From Candidatus Gastranaerophilales bacterium (lineage in GTDB: Bacteria; Cyanobacteriota; Vampirovibrionia; Gastranaerophilales; Gastranaerophilaceae): a stretch of 64,000 nt of DNA. The notes beneath the pieces were generated by a model. The model made no database searches and was not told the DNA's origin. It saw nothing but the letters and a program-made list of their open reading frames with translations. Below, in pieces: positions 1-8,884 of the stretch. Each line of letters opens with the position of its first letter. Position 1 is the first letter of the stretch. The translations under genes and the position numbers were made by a program. Location: NCBI GenBank assembly GCA_944324825.1, contig CALUXU010000001.1:1-64000 (forward strand), in the 5' to 3' direction.

Positions 1-156
1 TGAGCTACGCTCCCATATTTAATTTTCAATTTGTTTGTTAGATTGTAGCTCAGTTTGGTTTCTATTTTTAACCTCGGCATCCTTCGGCTTTATCCTTTGA
101 ACATTTCCTCGGCTGCCGTGTGAGCTACGCTCCCATATTCAATTTTCAATTTGTTT
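1..156. repeat. 36-bp direct repeat pair in gene-free edge region
   Basis: Bases 1-36 and 121-156 are the same 36-bp word (starting TGAGCTACGCTCCC) with one mismatch (T20/C140), a 120-bp offset. Between them lies CCTCGGCATCCTTCGGC-type sequence. No credible ORF occupies 1-263, and the stretch is richer in GC words than its surroundings. The left copy touches the window edge, so the array may continue beyond it. Confidence 0.75.
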
Positions 157-263
157 ACAGTACTGAGCGCCAATTCCATTGACCCCTCTGACCGCTCGGT
201 AAACTCTATCACCGTAAGATTATTTTAGTCCGCTGAAAAAAAAATTGCAAGCACTTGTTCTAA

Positions 264-1190
264 TTAAAAATATCTTTTACTCATAATATATGGATAAATA
301 TATGTTATAAACAAGCCGGATACGAAATACTTAACAAACATAAGACTTTTTAAGGCAGTATCAAAAGAATAAAGCAAATACAAAACCCCGACTCCGACTC
401 CAAATCTCAAAACTTTACCTGCAATACTTCCTTTTCCGGCTTCAAAATTCACAAATCGTTTTTCTAAAACCCAGCCTGACATTACCCCTATAATAGAACC
501 GACTCTTCCAAACGCATCAAATTTTACTGAGGAAGGGTCAAATAATCTCTTACCGCATAAACAATCCGAAGGATATCCCTTTAAATTGACATATACCAAA
601 ACCAAAATACTAATCAACGAAACAACCGAAACTAATAAAATATCTCTGTTGCCCTTTTCGCCCCATTCAATTATTTTTTTTGTAACCCAAAGCAAAAATA
701 TCCCGACAAACAAAGAAACAATGACATCTTGCGGAGTATGCACCCCTATATAGTTCCTCGAGAATGCAATCAGCAAAACAAGAAGGATACCTACATACCG
801 TACAAACTTATTCTTCCAGAACACAACAGCACTACTGCCCCATACCGAAACCGCTCCTGCGGTATGTCCGCTCGGAAATGAATATCCGGTTGCTGCCGGC
901 ATGGCGGATTCTATCGGATGAATTCTTGAATCAAGTATCCACGGACGGTAAATACAAGCCGTACATTTTAGAAACAAATTAACAATAAACCCTATCATAT
1001 AGTTCCATAAAATATACACTCCGGCATTTTTGTTTACGCACCAATAAATAGCGCAGATAAAAAGCATCGGGATAACTACTTCTCCAAAAGTCGTGACATT
1101 AAGGAAAAAGTTATCAAAGACATGCCCTGAAGCATCTCTGAAATTTTGTAATAACAATAAGTAATCTATTTGCCAGCCGAGCCAATTCAT
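264..1190 (-). CDS. PAP2-family membrane phosphatase
   Basis: This 308-residue multi-spanning membrane protein carries the three-part type 2 phosphatidic acid phosphatase signature: K75-x6-R82-P83, P106-S-G-H109, and S144-R-x5-H151. H109 and H151 are the expected catalytic histidines. Family members remove phosphate from lipid phosphates or undecaprenyl pyrophosphate at the membrane, with the active site facing outwards. The substrate here cannot be read from sequence. At least six hydrophobic segments are visible, including one just before the PSGH motif and several in the C-terminal half. The gene follows gltX on the same strand but is separated from it by a strong terminator, so it probably has its own promoter. 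Confidence 0.85.
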   Translation of the reverse strand: MNWLGWQIDYLLLLQNFRDASGHVFDNFFLNVTTFGEVVIPMLFICAIYWCVNKNAGVYILWNYMIGFIVNLFLKCTACIYRPWILDSRIHPIESAMPAATGYSFPSGHTAGAVSVWGSSAVVFWKNKFVRYVGILLVLLIAFSRNYIGVHTPQDVIVSLFVGIFLLWVTKKIIEWGEKGNRDILLVSVVSLISILVLVYVNLKGYPSDCLCGKRLFDPSSVKFDAFGRVGSIIGVMSGWVLEKRFVNFEAGKGSIAGKVLRFGVGVGVLYLLYSFDTALKSLMFVKYFVSGLFITYIYPYIMSKRYF

Positions 1191-1210
1191 AGATTTTATT
1201 ATACCATTAA

Positions 1211-1241
1211 AAAAGGGCTCTTTTATAAAAGAGCCCTTTTT
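1211..1241 (-). terminator. Rho-independent terminator after gltX
   Basis: AAAAGGGCTC / GAGCCCTTTT inverted repeat with a short TTTTATAAAA centre and T-runs on both sides. It lies 4 bp past the gltX stop, so it terminates gltX transcription before the PAP2 gene. By symmetry it could work in both directions. Confidence 0.9.
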
Positions 1242-1244
1242 ATA

Positions 1245-2708
1245 TTATTTAATTGCTGCCTTGATACGTTTTTCAACTTTATCTTTTCCAAGAATTGCAA
1301 GAGTTGCCGTCATATCCGCACCTCTTGTTCTGCCCGTAACAGCAGCCCTGATTGCCCACATAGTAACTTTAGGCTTAATACCTTTTTCTTTGAAAAAGCC
1401 TCTGAAACCATCAAGTTTTTCATGCAGATTTTCTTCTTCGTAAGCCCAATCCTTAGACTGTTCCAAATATTCCTTCAAAACTTCCTGTGATGTTTCAGTA
1501 TCAAGTACATCTTTTTGCACCTCAGGTTCAATTTCCACAGAATCGCCGAAGAAATAAGTAACCGCATCAGTAATATCCGATAATAATACCAACGGCTCTC
1601 TTGTTACTTCAACAATTCTTGTAAATTGTTCGTCTGTTAATTCCGACAAATCATATTTTTCAAGATACGGCATTAATCGTTTTTTCAACTCATCAATAGA
1701 AAGCATCTTGATATAATGGCTGTTCATCCATTTTAATTTGTCGTATTCAAAAATAGAGTTTGAAGAAGATATTTCATTTATTCTGAAATCTTCCGCAATT
1801 TTTTCAACAGGTTTAATCTCTTCTCCGTCAGATGGAGCCCAGCCCAACAAAGCTACAAAGTTAATCAAAGCTTCTGTTAAATATCCTTCTTTTACGAAAT
1901 CACTTACAGCTGTTGCACCATGTCTTTTTGAAAGTTTGCTTCTGTCCGGAGCCAAAATCATACCAAGGTGTCCGAATTTTGGAACCTCTGCGCCTAATGC
2001 TTCGTATATAAGAATTTGTTTATACGTATTTGAAATATGGTCTTCACCTCTGATTACGTGTGATATTTTCATCAACATATCATCAATTACAACCGCAAAG
2101 TTATAAGTCGGTGCTCCATTAGATTTTTGGATAACAAAATCACCTAAAAGATCTGTATCCATATGTAATTCACCTTTTACAAGGTCGTCAAATTTAAGAA
2201 TTGAAGAATCGTGGAATGCTCTTTGAGCTTTTGCAATATTAAACCTGATTGCAGGTTTTCTGCCCTCTGCTCTCAATTTTGCTTTTTCTTCTTCTGTTAA
2301 ATTTTCACACTTTTTAGAATATACATAAGGTTTCTTGTTTCTTGTCGCTTCTTCCTTCTCTGCTTCAAGCTCCTCAGGAGTACAGAAACACTCATACGCA
2401 TACCCGGAATCCAATAATTGTTGTACGTATTTAGGATAAATATCAAATCTTTCTGATTGGGTATAAGGACCATAAGGACCTCCAACGTCCGGACCTTCAT
2501 CCCAGTTTAATCCCAGTGCTTTTAAACTGTCAAAAATATTGTCAATATATTCCTGACTTGTTCTCTCAGCATCTGTATCCTCTATTCTTAACACGAATTT
2601 CCCGTGGTTTTTCTTTGCAAATAAATAATTAAATAAAGCCGTTCTGGCTGTTCCTACGTGTAAGTTTCCGCTTGGTGACGGAGCTATTCTTACTCTAACT
2701 TCTTCCAT
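1245..2708 (-). CDS. gltX: glutamate--tRNA ligase
   Basis: Class I aminoacyl-tRNA synthetase that charges tRNA-Glu, and possibly tRNA-Gln in organisms using the GatCAB route (not testable here). At 487 residues it has normal family length. The HIGH-type signature is PSGNLHVG at residues 12-19, and the KMSKS-type loop is KLSKR at 258-262. C107-x-C109 and C134 sit where many bacterial GluRS enzymes hold a zinc-binding knob. The start ATG opens directly into the conserved RVRIAPSPSG beta strand. The gene is followed by a strong terminator. The antiporter gene upstream lies on the same strand after a 59-bp gap. Confidence 0.97.
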   Translation of the reverse strand: MEEVRVRIAPSPSGNLHVGTARTALFNYLFAKKNHGKFVLRIEDTDAERTSQEYIDNIFDSLKALGLNWDEGPDVGGPYGPYTQSERFDIYPKYVQQLLDSGYAYECFCTPEELEAEKEEATRNKKPYVYSKKCENLTEEEKAKLRAEGRKPAIRFNIAKAQRAFHDSSILKFDDLVKGELHMDTDLLGDFVIQKSNGAPTYNFAVVIDDMLMKISHVIRGEDHISNTYKQILIYEALGAEVPKFGHLGMILAPDRSKLSKRHGATAVSDFVKEGYLTEALINFVALLGWAPSDGEEIKPVEKIAEDFRINEISSSNSIFEYDKLKWMNSHYIKMLSIDELKKRLMPYLEKYDLSELTDEQFTRIVEVTREPLVLLSDITDAVTYFFGDSVEIEPEVQKDVLDTETSQEVLKEYLEQSKDWAYEEENLHEKLDGFRGFFKEKGIKPKVTMWAIRAAVTGRTRGADMTATLAILGKDKVEKRIKAAIK

Positions 2709-2767
2709 TTTTTTATCCTTTCACTTATATCATAATTTTGCCACAAACCAGAGGTAAATAAAAGTGT

Positions 2768-4075
2768 TTATTTGAATATATAGACCCCGACAAGGGCAAA
2801 AATAATCAAAGCCAGATTGTAGTGAATAAATGTCGGCACGCAGGTATCCCAAATATGATTGTGCTGACCGTCAACATTTAAACCCGATGTAGGCCCAAGT
2901 GTTGTATCCGATGCCGGAGAGCCTGCATCTCCGAGAGCCGCTGCAGCAGCCAAAAGAACAACCGTTTGCGGAACATTAAACCCGATATGCATACATATCG
3001 GAACAAATACAACCGCAAGTATAGGAATCGTACCGAAGGAAGTCCCGATACCTATTGTTATCAGTAACCCTAAAAGAAGCATTATAACGGCAGTCGCAAT
3101 TTGGCTTGGAGGTAATACACTCGTAACATACGACACAAGTGATTCTATACCGCCGGTTGTTTTTAGAACCGTCGCAAAACCTGATGCAACAAGCATTACA
3201 AAAGCAACATACCCCATAAGGTAAATTCCTTCGTCCATCAGTTTATCCATTTTAGAGTGTTTAACTGCTCCGAGAGAGAATATTATTCCGAGCCCTGTCA
3301 GAGCACCCAATGGCAGCGAATGGGTCCAGATTTGAACCGCAAAAGTTACAATTGCGGCAATAAGTGTTATCCAATGATTTTTATTAAATTTCAAATCCTC
3401 AAGATACTCTTCCGGAACATCTATTTGTTTGTATACTCTTGGTTTTCTGTATACATAAAGTGCAATTCCGAGGGCTACGACCATTCCGACTCCAAGTATC
3501 CACGTATATTCCCAGATGTTTGCTCTTACAACCGGCATGCCGTTTTGAATCATATTATCCGCTATAAGGTTATGAAATATCAGCCCGAATCCGGCAGGGA
3601 TTGTAATATATGGAGCCTTTAATCCAAATGCCAAAACACAGGCAATAGAGCGGCGGTCTATTTGCAAAAGGTTCATCGTAGGCAATAGTGCCGGTACAAG
3701 AATAGGTATAAAAGCAATGTGAATCGGTATAATGTTTTGTGATGCCATTGCGATTAATCCGAGGATTAAAAATAATACCCAGGCGCGGTTATTTACGATA
3801 TCAATTATTTTTTTAGCAATGACATCGGTAAATCCCGTATGATTCATTGCAGCCGCAAATGCCCCAAGCAATATATAACTGAGAGCCGTTTCTGAATTTC
3901 CTCCCATGCCGGAAATAAATGTATTCATAATATTTTCTACACCCATTCCAGAGGTTATGCCGGCAAATATACTTGATATAAGTATTGCAAGTAATACATT
4001 TATTCTGCATAAACATAATACACAAAGTAAAATAATAGATGTTACTACCGGATTAAATAAAACATGTGTTAACAA
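2768..4075 (-). CDS. Na+/H+ antiporter family protein (YuiF-like), TTG start
   Basis: A 435-residue integral membrane protein with about 11-12 hydrophobic segments, like the NhaC-related Na_H_antiport family (B. subtilis YuiF type). The glycine-rich C-terminal motif GDAGSPASDTTLGPTSGLN is typical of this family. Members are annotated as sodium/proton antiporters or amino-acid transporters, and the substrate is not known here. The start is TTG at 4073-4075: an in-frame TGA sits two codons upstream, no ATG is near, and a GGGAG Shine-Dalgarno lies 8 nt before the TTG. The start overlaps the stop of the upstream 103-residue gene by 7 bp, suggesting translational coupling. Confidence 0.85.
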   Translation of the reverse strand: MLTHVLFNPVVTSIILLCVLCLCRINVLLAILISSIFAGITSGMGVENIMNTFISGMGGNSETALSYILLGAFAAAMNHTGFTDVIAKKIIDIVNNRAWVLFLILGLIAMASQNIIPIHIAFIPILVPALLPTMNLLQIDRRSIACVLAFGLKAPYITIPAGFGLIFHNLIADNMIQNGMPVVRANIWEYTWILGVGMVVALGIALYVYRKPRVYKQIDVPEEYLEDLKFNKNHWITLIAAIVTFAVQIWTHSLPLGALTGLGIIFSLGAVKHSKMDKLMDEGIYLMGYVAFVMLVASGFATVLKTTGGIESLVSYVTSVLPPSQIATAVIMLLLGLLITIGIGTSFGTIPILAVVFVPICMHIGFNVPQTVVLLAAAAALGDAGSPASDTTLGPTSGLNVDGQHNHIWDTCVPTFIHYNLALIIFALVGVYIFK

Positions 4076-4380
4076 GATTCAGACTCCCGTAATTTTTCTA
4101 TAATTTCTAACGCTGTTTCTTTTTGCATTTCAAAAGGCATGAGTTTAAGGTATTCAAACCCGTCTGCAATTTCCTTATCTTCGTCATACCAACGCTTGCA
4201 AAAGTAATTAAACGAATCCTCAAGTTTGTTTTCCGGTATATAAATATTAAAGCTGTGACTTTTTTCTTTTATAAATCCGGCACATTCCAGCTGCTTTTTT
4301 TTATCGGTATTTTCAAGCAAGCTTACTGCCAAACTAATAGTCGGATCTTCATCATACCAGCGTCGTTTTATATTATTCAT
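4069..4380 (-). CDS. Small protein with two RWYDED modules, unknown function
   Basis: I do not recognise this 103-residue soluble protein. It contains two related modules, each starting (K/R)RWYDED and followed by about 30 mostly helical residues, so it looks like an internal duplication. The ATG at 4378-4380 is preferred over an in-frame one 30 bp upstream because AGAGGA lies just before it and because the longer form would overlap the preceding gene. It sits between a secreted protein gene and the antiporter on the same strand, and overlaps the antiporter start by 7 bp. Confidence 0.6.
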   Translation of the reverse strand: MNNIKRRWYDEDPTISLAVSLLENTDKKKQLECAGFIKEKSHSFNIYIPENKLEDSFNYFCKRWYDEDKEIADGFEYLKLMPFEMQKETALEIIEKLRESESC

Positions 4381-4387
4381 TCTTCCT

Positions 4388-4810
4388 CTAAAAAATAGGT
4401 TTTCTCTCAATTTCTTTAACCGTACAAGTGCCTTCGCCTCTGGTTACAAATTGAGCCCTGTTTGAATATGCATTGTTTCCGTAAATTTCGTTTAATTTAA
4501 TCTTCTTTGTAACTTGATTATATGTTACTTGTGTTTCAACAATTGTATTGAAGCTTGCCGCTTTATGGTGGAAAACAATTTCTTCATCAGTAAAACTTTC
4601 AACCTCAAGCGGTAAATTATTTGCATCGTAAACCTCTGCCAACAAAGTATCTATAATAAAGAACCTTTCTAACGTCGAACGATTCATGACCTCGTTGGTT
4701 GCCGTGTTTACAGCCTCAATATTCATATTGCACTGCAAAAGATACTGTTCTGCGAAAACTTGTGATACTGCGATAAATAGAATTCCAAATAACAAAATAA
4801 ACTTTTTCAT
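4388..4810 (-). CDS. Predicted secreted/periplasmic protein
   Basis: This 140-residue protein begins with a clear Sec signal peptide: MKK, then a hydrophobic core, with probable cleavage after VFA near residue 20. The mature part is about 120 residues and rich in beta-prone, polar stretches with two cysteines; no family is recognisable. It is the first gene of a possible three-gene run with the RWYDED protein and the antiporter, separated by 7 bp from the former. Export to the periplasm or cell surface is inferred from the signal peptide alone. Confidence 0.65.
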   Translation of the reverse strand: MKKFILLFGILFIAVSQVFAEQYLLQCNMNIEAVNTATNEVMNRSTLERFFIIDTLLAEVYDANNLPLEVESFTDEEIVFHHKAASFNTIVETQVTYNQVTKKIKLNEIYGNNAYSNRAQFVTRGEGTCTVKEIERKPIF

Positions 4811-4915
4811 AAAACAATTTTATCATAAATTATAAATATTTGTTAAATTTACACTTGTAAAATTTCAAACATGTTTTACAATATATATAGAGCACATAAT
4901 AAGGATATTAAAATT

Positions 4916-5104
4916 ATGGTACAATCAGTTTCATCTTCTTCAACAGCAATGAATGTTTATGAAGTAACAGGTGACGTAAAAACAGCAATGACTGTTCAAA
5001 TGATGCAAGAAATACAGCAAAGCCAGCAAATTGCAGGCTCAATAATTCAAGATACTGCAGAAATCTCACAGGAAGCTATGGCTGCTTATCAAGCAGAGGG
5101 ATAG
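4916..5104 (+). CDS. Small helical protein, possibly YjfB-like motility protein
   Basis: A 62-residue protein. The ATG at 4916 is preferred because AAGGAT at 4901-4906 lies 9 nt upstream; a longer in-frame reading from 4871 has no ribosome site. A serine-rich start is followed by a glutamine/methionine-rich amphipathic helix (TAMTVQMMQEIQQSQQ) and an alanine-rich tail. Length and layout resemble the YjfB putative motility family, but the match is loose and made from memory. It is convergent with the TPR gene. Confidence 0.55.
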   Translation: MVQSVSSSSTAMNVYEVTGDVKTAMTVQMMQEIQQSQQIAGSIIQDTAEISQEAMAAYQAEG

Positions 5105-5113
5105 CGGATAAAA

Positions 5114-6391
5114 TTACCCCATAGTACCCCTGAATAGTTTTTTAATGAAATCCAACGGAGATGCCGGATTGTTGATTTTATCAACAATTCTGTCATAGTT
5201 CTGTTTGATATAAGGATTGTTTGGTTCGATTTCTTTTAATCGATCCATATATCTTAGCATTTCATTATAATCGCCGATTCTTTCTCTGAATTCAGCGAGT
5301 TTTTGGAGTGCTCTTTTGCTTTGCGGATTAAGCTCCAAAAGTCTTTCATAGAACTCAACAGAGTGGTTTTTATCTGTCGTATCAAGTATATCTGCGATTG
5401 TTGTTACAAGTTCGATATTTGTATTATCCAACTGGTATGCAATCATATATTCGTTCATTGCAACATCTTTATCGCCTTTTAAGTTGTTGAATTTTGCCCA
5501 GTTGACATGTGCAGAGAATTCATCACCTTGTTTTTCATATATAAGTGCGCGCATCTGGTAGGTTACAGGAGAATTTGGTTCAAATTTTGAATACTCCTCA
5601 ACCTCCCCGAGGGCTCTTACAAAATCGTTTGTTTGGAAGTAATATTGCGCAAGAAGCGAGTGAAATTTTGCATTCTTTGCATACTTCGAGCGGCAGGAAT
5701 CCATAATTGAATACGCTTCGTCATTTTTACCCATATCCATAAGACAACGGATTTTTAACAGTTCATCATTTGTGAGCTCCATTGCTTTTTTCGGGTCATC
5801 TGCTTTTACATACAGTTTTGCAAGTTCCTCATCGACTTCATTGAAGCCTTGTTCTTTTGCCTTATTCAACGTGTCAATGGCACTTTCAATAAAACCTGTT
5901 TTTACGTATATATTTGCAAGGTTTGTATAAACTTTAACATTGTTAAAATGAGAATCAATTAGTTTTAAGTACTCATCAATCGCCTGATTTTCTTTGCCAG
6001 CACCGTCAAATAACGTTGCTAATATGTACCTTGCAGCGTTTGCATCTTGTTCGTTTTCAGCTTTTTCAACTGCTTTTTTATAATCATTGATTGCATGTTC
6101 AAATTGTTTTTGAAGAACATGTATTTCACCTTTACAAACGTAGTATTTATAACGGTTAGTTTCTGAACATATATCCATCAGCTGCTCGTATGCCATCAAG
6201 TTTCCGGCATCCAATCTTATAATTTCAGTATAATATTGTTCCGCTTCATCTCTTTTATTCAGGATTGATGCAATGTGTCCTAAACGCTCCAAAAGATGAG
6301 TATTTTTTGGATTATTAGAGTATAGTTTTTTATATTCCTCATAAGCTAATTCGTATTGTCCGTTTTCTTCTAATTGTTCTGCTGATGGCAT
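5114..6391 (-). CDS. Tetratricopeptide repeat protein
   Basis: A 425-residue protein made almost wholly of helical TPR-like units of about 34 residues. Several units end in the typical A/P-rich turn (for example NPKNTHLLERLGHIA and LNPQSKRALQKLAEF). There is no signal peptide or membrane segment, so it is probably a cytoplasmic scaffold that binds protein partners. It begins 16 bp after the pth stop, with GAGGAT upstream of the ATG, so the two genes are likely co-transcribed. The partner and process are unknown. Confidence 0.8.
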   Translation of the reverse strand: MPSAEQLEENGQYELAYEEYKKLYSNNPKNTHLLERLGHIASILNKRDEAEQYYTEIIRLDAGNLMAYEQLMDICSETNRYKYYVCKGEIHVLQKQFEHAINDYKKAVEKAENEQDANAARYILATLFDGAGKENQAIDEYLKLIDSHFNNVKVYTNLANIYVKTGFIESAIDTLNKAKEQGFNEVDEELAKLYVKADDPKKAMELTNDELLKIRCLMDMGKNDEAYSIMDSCRSKYAKNAKFHSLLAQYYFQTNDFVRALGEVEEYSKFEPNSPVTYQMRALIYEKQGDEFSAHVNWAKFNNLKGDKDVAMNEYMIAYQLDNTNIELVTTIADILDTTDKNHSVEFYERLLELNPQSKRALQKLAEFRERIGDYNEMLRYMDRLKEIEPNNPYIKQNYDRIVDKINNPASPLDFIKKLFRGTMG

Positions 6392-6407
6392 ATATTAAAT
6401 CCTCATA

Positions 6408-6965
6408 TTAATTGTACTTATTTTGTGTCTTTTCTATTCCGTTCGCAAAATAAAATTCTATTGCTTCTGCGGAAGTTTGTATAACTTTTTTCAAATCATC
6501 GAGTTGTTCTTGTCCAAAGTTCTGAAGAACAAACGCTTCAGACGGGATTCCCGGCTGCGGTCCTATTCCGATTTTTAAACGGGAAAACTTATTCGTTCCC
6601 AAGTGTTGTATAACCGATTTTATTCCGTTATGACCGCCGTCTGAACCTGAGCCTCTAAATCTTATTTTACCTAAATCAAGGGATAAATCATCATAGACAA
6701 CCAGTGTATTTTCTAACTCGATTTTGTAATAATCAATAACCGCTCTGATGGCTTCGCCTGACAGGTTCATATATGTTGTAGGTTTTATAAGAATCGTATC
6801 TTCGTTATTAATCCTTATTTTTGTAATCAAAGATTTTAGCTTTGAGTTTTCCTTGAAGGATTCATTTTGCTGCATTGCAAGATAATCCGCAACCATAAAT
6901 CCCGCATTATGGCGAGTGAATGTGTATTTTGCTCCTACATTACCTAAACCGGTTATAAGATTCAT
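6408..6965 (-). CDS. pth: peptidyl-tRNA hydrolase
   Basis: Releases peptides from peptidyl-tRNAs that dropped off the ribosome. The 185-residue protein fits the bacterial Pth family. N9 and the catalytic H19 (in FTRHNAGF) correspond to N10/H20 of the E. coli enzyme, and the YDDLSLDLGKIR segment carries the conserved aspartate region. GSGGH-type sequence (GSDGGHNGIKS) follows, as expected. AAGGAT lies upstream of the ATG. It heads a two-gene unit with the TPR protein. Confidence 0.95.
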   Translation of the reverse strand: MNLITGLGNVGAKYTFTRHNAGFMVADYLAMQQNESFKENSKLKSLITKIRINNEDTILIKPTTYMNLSGEAIRAVIDYYKIELENTLVVYDDLSLDLGKIRFRGSGSDGGHNGIKSVIQHLGTNKFSRLKIGIGPQPGIPSEAFVLQNFGQEQLDDLKKVIQTSAEAIEFYFANGIEKTQNKYN

Positions 6966-7108
6966 TATTTATCCTTACTTCTTAAAATAATAATCCGTAT
7001 ATATAAAATTTTAAACCAAATAAAGATTACCGTGTTGATTATCCTACCTGTGCTTAACAAAAAGATAAAAATGACAAAAACTAGTTTTAGAAAAGAAAGG
7101 ATAAAATT

Positions 7109-7672
7109 ATGAAAGAAAAAGTGAAAGAAAATATAAAACAAAAAAGTTCTGAAAAGTTATCTGAGTTTTTGGAAAAAAATGATTTACACAAAAAGGATTT
7201 TGCAGAGATGATAGGGGTTACTTTGTCCTACGTTTACAATTTAATAGACGATACTATTCCGTTTTCGACAAGAGGTACAACGTTAGAGCGAATTTCTACG
7301 GTAATGGAAGTTGAACCGGAGGAGTTTGAAGAATATAGAATACCACAGGAGCCGATATTGATTGATGAATCTGTTGATTTTCTGAAAAACACCTTAAAGA
7401 AAAAGAAAATGAGCGTGGTAAATTTCTTGAAGGCATTCCCGAGAAAGAAAAGAATAGATATTGTAGATATTTTGCGGGGAGCTTTGCCTATGCCTTTGGA
7501 TTACAAAGAATTAAGCGCAATAGGAAAAGTTGCAGGCTTAAATAAAGAAAAAATATATTCTATATGGGAGGGGCGTTTAAGACAGGTTCTGGAATCAAAC
7601 GGAATGAATATTTATTCTAATTCAGAGCTTGTAAATGCCATGCTCGATTGTGCGAAAAAACATGTAGAATAA
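7109..7672 (+). CDS. Helix-turn-helix (XRE-like) DNA-binding protein
   Basis: A 187-residue protein. Residues about 15-70 look like a lambda-repressor-type HTH: LSEFLEKNDLHKKDFAEMIG followed by TLSYVYNLIDD and a TLERISTVMEV helix. The C-terminal 110 residues form a second helical unit with a similar feel (VNFLKAFPRKKRIDIVDIL; VAGLNKEKIYSIWEGRL), of unknown function. The N-terminus is lysine-rich. A good AGAAAGGAT ribosome site precedes the ATG. It is a single-gene unit closed by the hairpin at 7678-7710. Its target is not evident. Confidence 0.7.
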   Translation: MKEKVKENIKQKSSEKLSEFLEKNDLHKKDFAEMIGVTLSYVYNLIDDTIPFSTRGTTLERISTVMEVEPEEFEEYRIPQEPILIDESVDFLKNTLKKKKMSVVNFLKAFPRKKRIDIVDILRGALPMPLDYKELSAIGKVAGLNKEKIYSIWEGRLRQVLESNGMNIYSNSELVNAMLDCAKKHVE

Positions 7673-7677
7673 AACCT

Positions 7678-7710
7678 TATATCGGCGGGATTTTTAATCC
7701 CGCCGATATA
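7678..7710 (+). terminator. GC-rich hairpin after the HTH gene
   Basis: A near-perfect inverted repeat, TATATCGGCGGGAT / ATCCCGCCGATATA, with a 5-nt TTTTA loop, starting 5 bp past the stop. The stem is strong but no T-run follows directly, so it may stabilise the mRNA end rather than act as a classical terminator. Confidence 0.65.
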
Positions 7711-7798
7711 CTGCTATTTATAATATTATCGGAAGAAAAAAGAAAATAACTTTTCATTCCCTCTTTATCTTTTGTAAAATATATGTTACAATTCACTT

Positions 7799-8839
7799 AT
7801 GAAACTGACTTCGAGAAACGAATTAAGTAAATACAAAATTTTACCCTTCAACCTATATAATGAAGCCGGTGAAGTAGTTTTAAAGGCCGGAGATGTTTTA
7901 ACTGTCGGAAAACTTTTACAACTAAAAGCTTTTGACAAAGTTTACAGGGACAGCTCCCCATCTGAAGACGAAGCAAAATATAATCAAACAGCGCCGGAAG
8001 ACGGAGGTTCTGAAACGGAACTTAAATCCGCTGTTGCATCTAGCTTTGACGATGATTTTGATTATGATAACCTCAATCTCATTGAATACAAAACTCCAAT
8101 AAATAAGTATTCAAAAATTGATTATAAAGAACAGATGAAGCTAAAAACTTATCTGATGAAAACAATAGAACTTCTGAATAGAACCTCTATAAAAGAAGCT
8201 TTTCCTAAAATGGCAAACCTTAGTGAAATTATTACAAATACAGTAATCCCTAAATTTTCTGAAATAGAACACTATTCGGAACTAAGACTTTTAGGTGATT
8301 ATGAAGTATGCCACCCTATTAATGTCGCAATTATGTCAGGTATGATTGCAAAAAAAATGGATTTTGAAAAAGATTTTATATCTGATATTATTCTAGCCGG
8401 AATAATGCACGATATTGGGAAATACCGTTTACCTAATGCATTTAAAACCACTGGAACAATAACCAATATTGATAATGAAGAACTTAAAAAACATACAATT
8501 ATCGGATATAACGTCTTGAAAAAAGAACTAAAACTCCCGGAACATATCTGTAATGTTGCGCTTCAGCACCACGAACACAATGACGGAACCGGCTACCCTC
8601 ACGGGATTTCAAGCGACTGGATTAGTATTGAAAGTCAAATAGTAAATGTATGTAATTGCTATGATAATTTTGCTTTCAATAAAACCGGATATGTGGTCAA
8701 AAATAACAGAGATGTTCTAAGATTAATGTTATCTATAGGAACAAAACGCTTTTCTGCAGAAATTCTATATACATTTGCTCATATGTTCAGCTATAACGAT
8801 ACAATGAACTTTAGTGATATGGCTTCATATTCTGCCTAA
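7799..8839 (+). CDS. HD-GYP domain protein (probable c-di-GMP phosphodiesterase)
   Basis: A 346-residue protein. The C-terminal half has the HD-GYP layout: H172, H204-D205 with G207-K208, H232, H257-H258-E259, D262-G263 and G265-Y-P267. These are the metal and substrate residues of HD-GYP phosphodiesterases, which hydrolyse cyclic-di-GMP. The helix before GYP reads HHEHNDG rather than the commoner HHERxDG. The N-terminal about 110 residues form an acidic, poorly conserved region like the DUF3391-type front of many HD-GYP proteins. No membrane segment is seen. It fits the motility and c-di-GMP theme together with the cyclase at 52798. Confidence 0.88.
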   Translation: MKLTSRNELSKYKILPFNLYNEAGEVVLKAGDVLTVGKLLQLKAFDKVYRDSSPSEDEAKYNQTAPEDGGSETELKSAVASSFDDDFDYDNLNLIEYKTPINKYSKIDYKEQMKLKTYLMKTIELLNRTSIKEAFPKMANLSEIITNTVIPKFSEIEHYSELRLLGDYEVCHPINVAIMSGMIAKKMDFEKDFISDIILAGIMHDIGKYRLPNAFKTTGTITNIDNEELKKHTIIGYNVLKKELKLPEHICNVALQHHEHNDGTGYPHGISSDWISIESQIVNVCNCYDNFAFNKTGYVVKNNRDVLRLMLSIGTKRFSAEILYTFAHMFSYNDTMNFSDMASYSA

Positions 8840-8884
8840 TTATCGCTGGTAAAGATTAAAAATATATGCTTATAATTTGTTCAA

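Noticed and set aside
1170-1490. 106-codon + strand ORF over the gltX terminator
   Set aside because: It reads antisense through the terminator and the gltX 3' end; composition is that of a shadow frame.
7678-7710. Riboswitch or attenuator
   Set aside because: A single simple hairpin directly after a stop codon with no conserved aptamer-like sequence; best explained as a transcript end.
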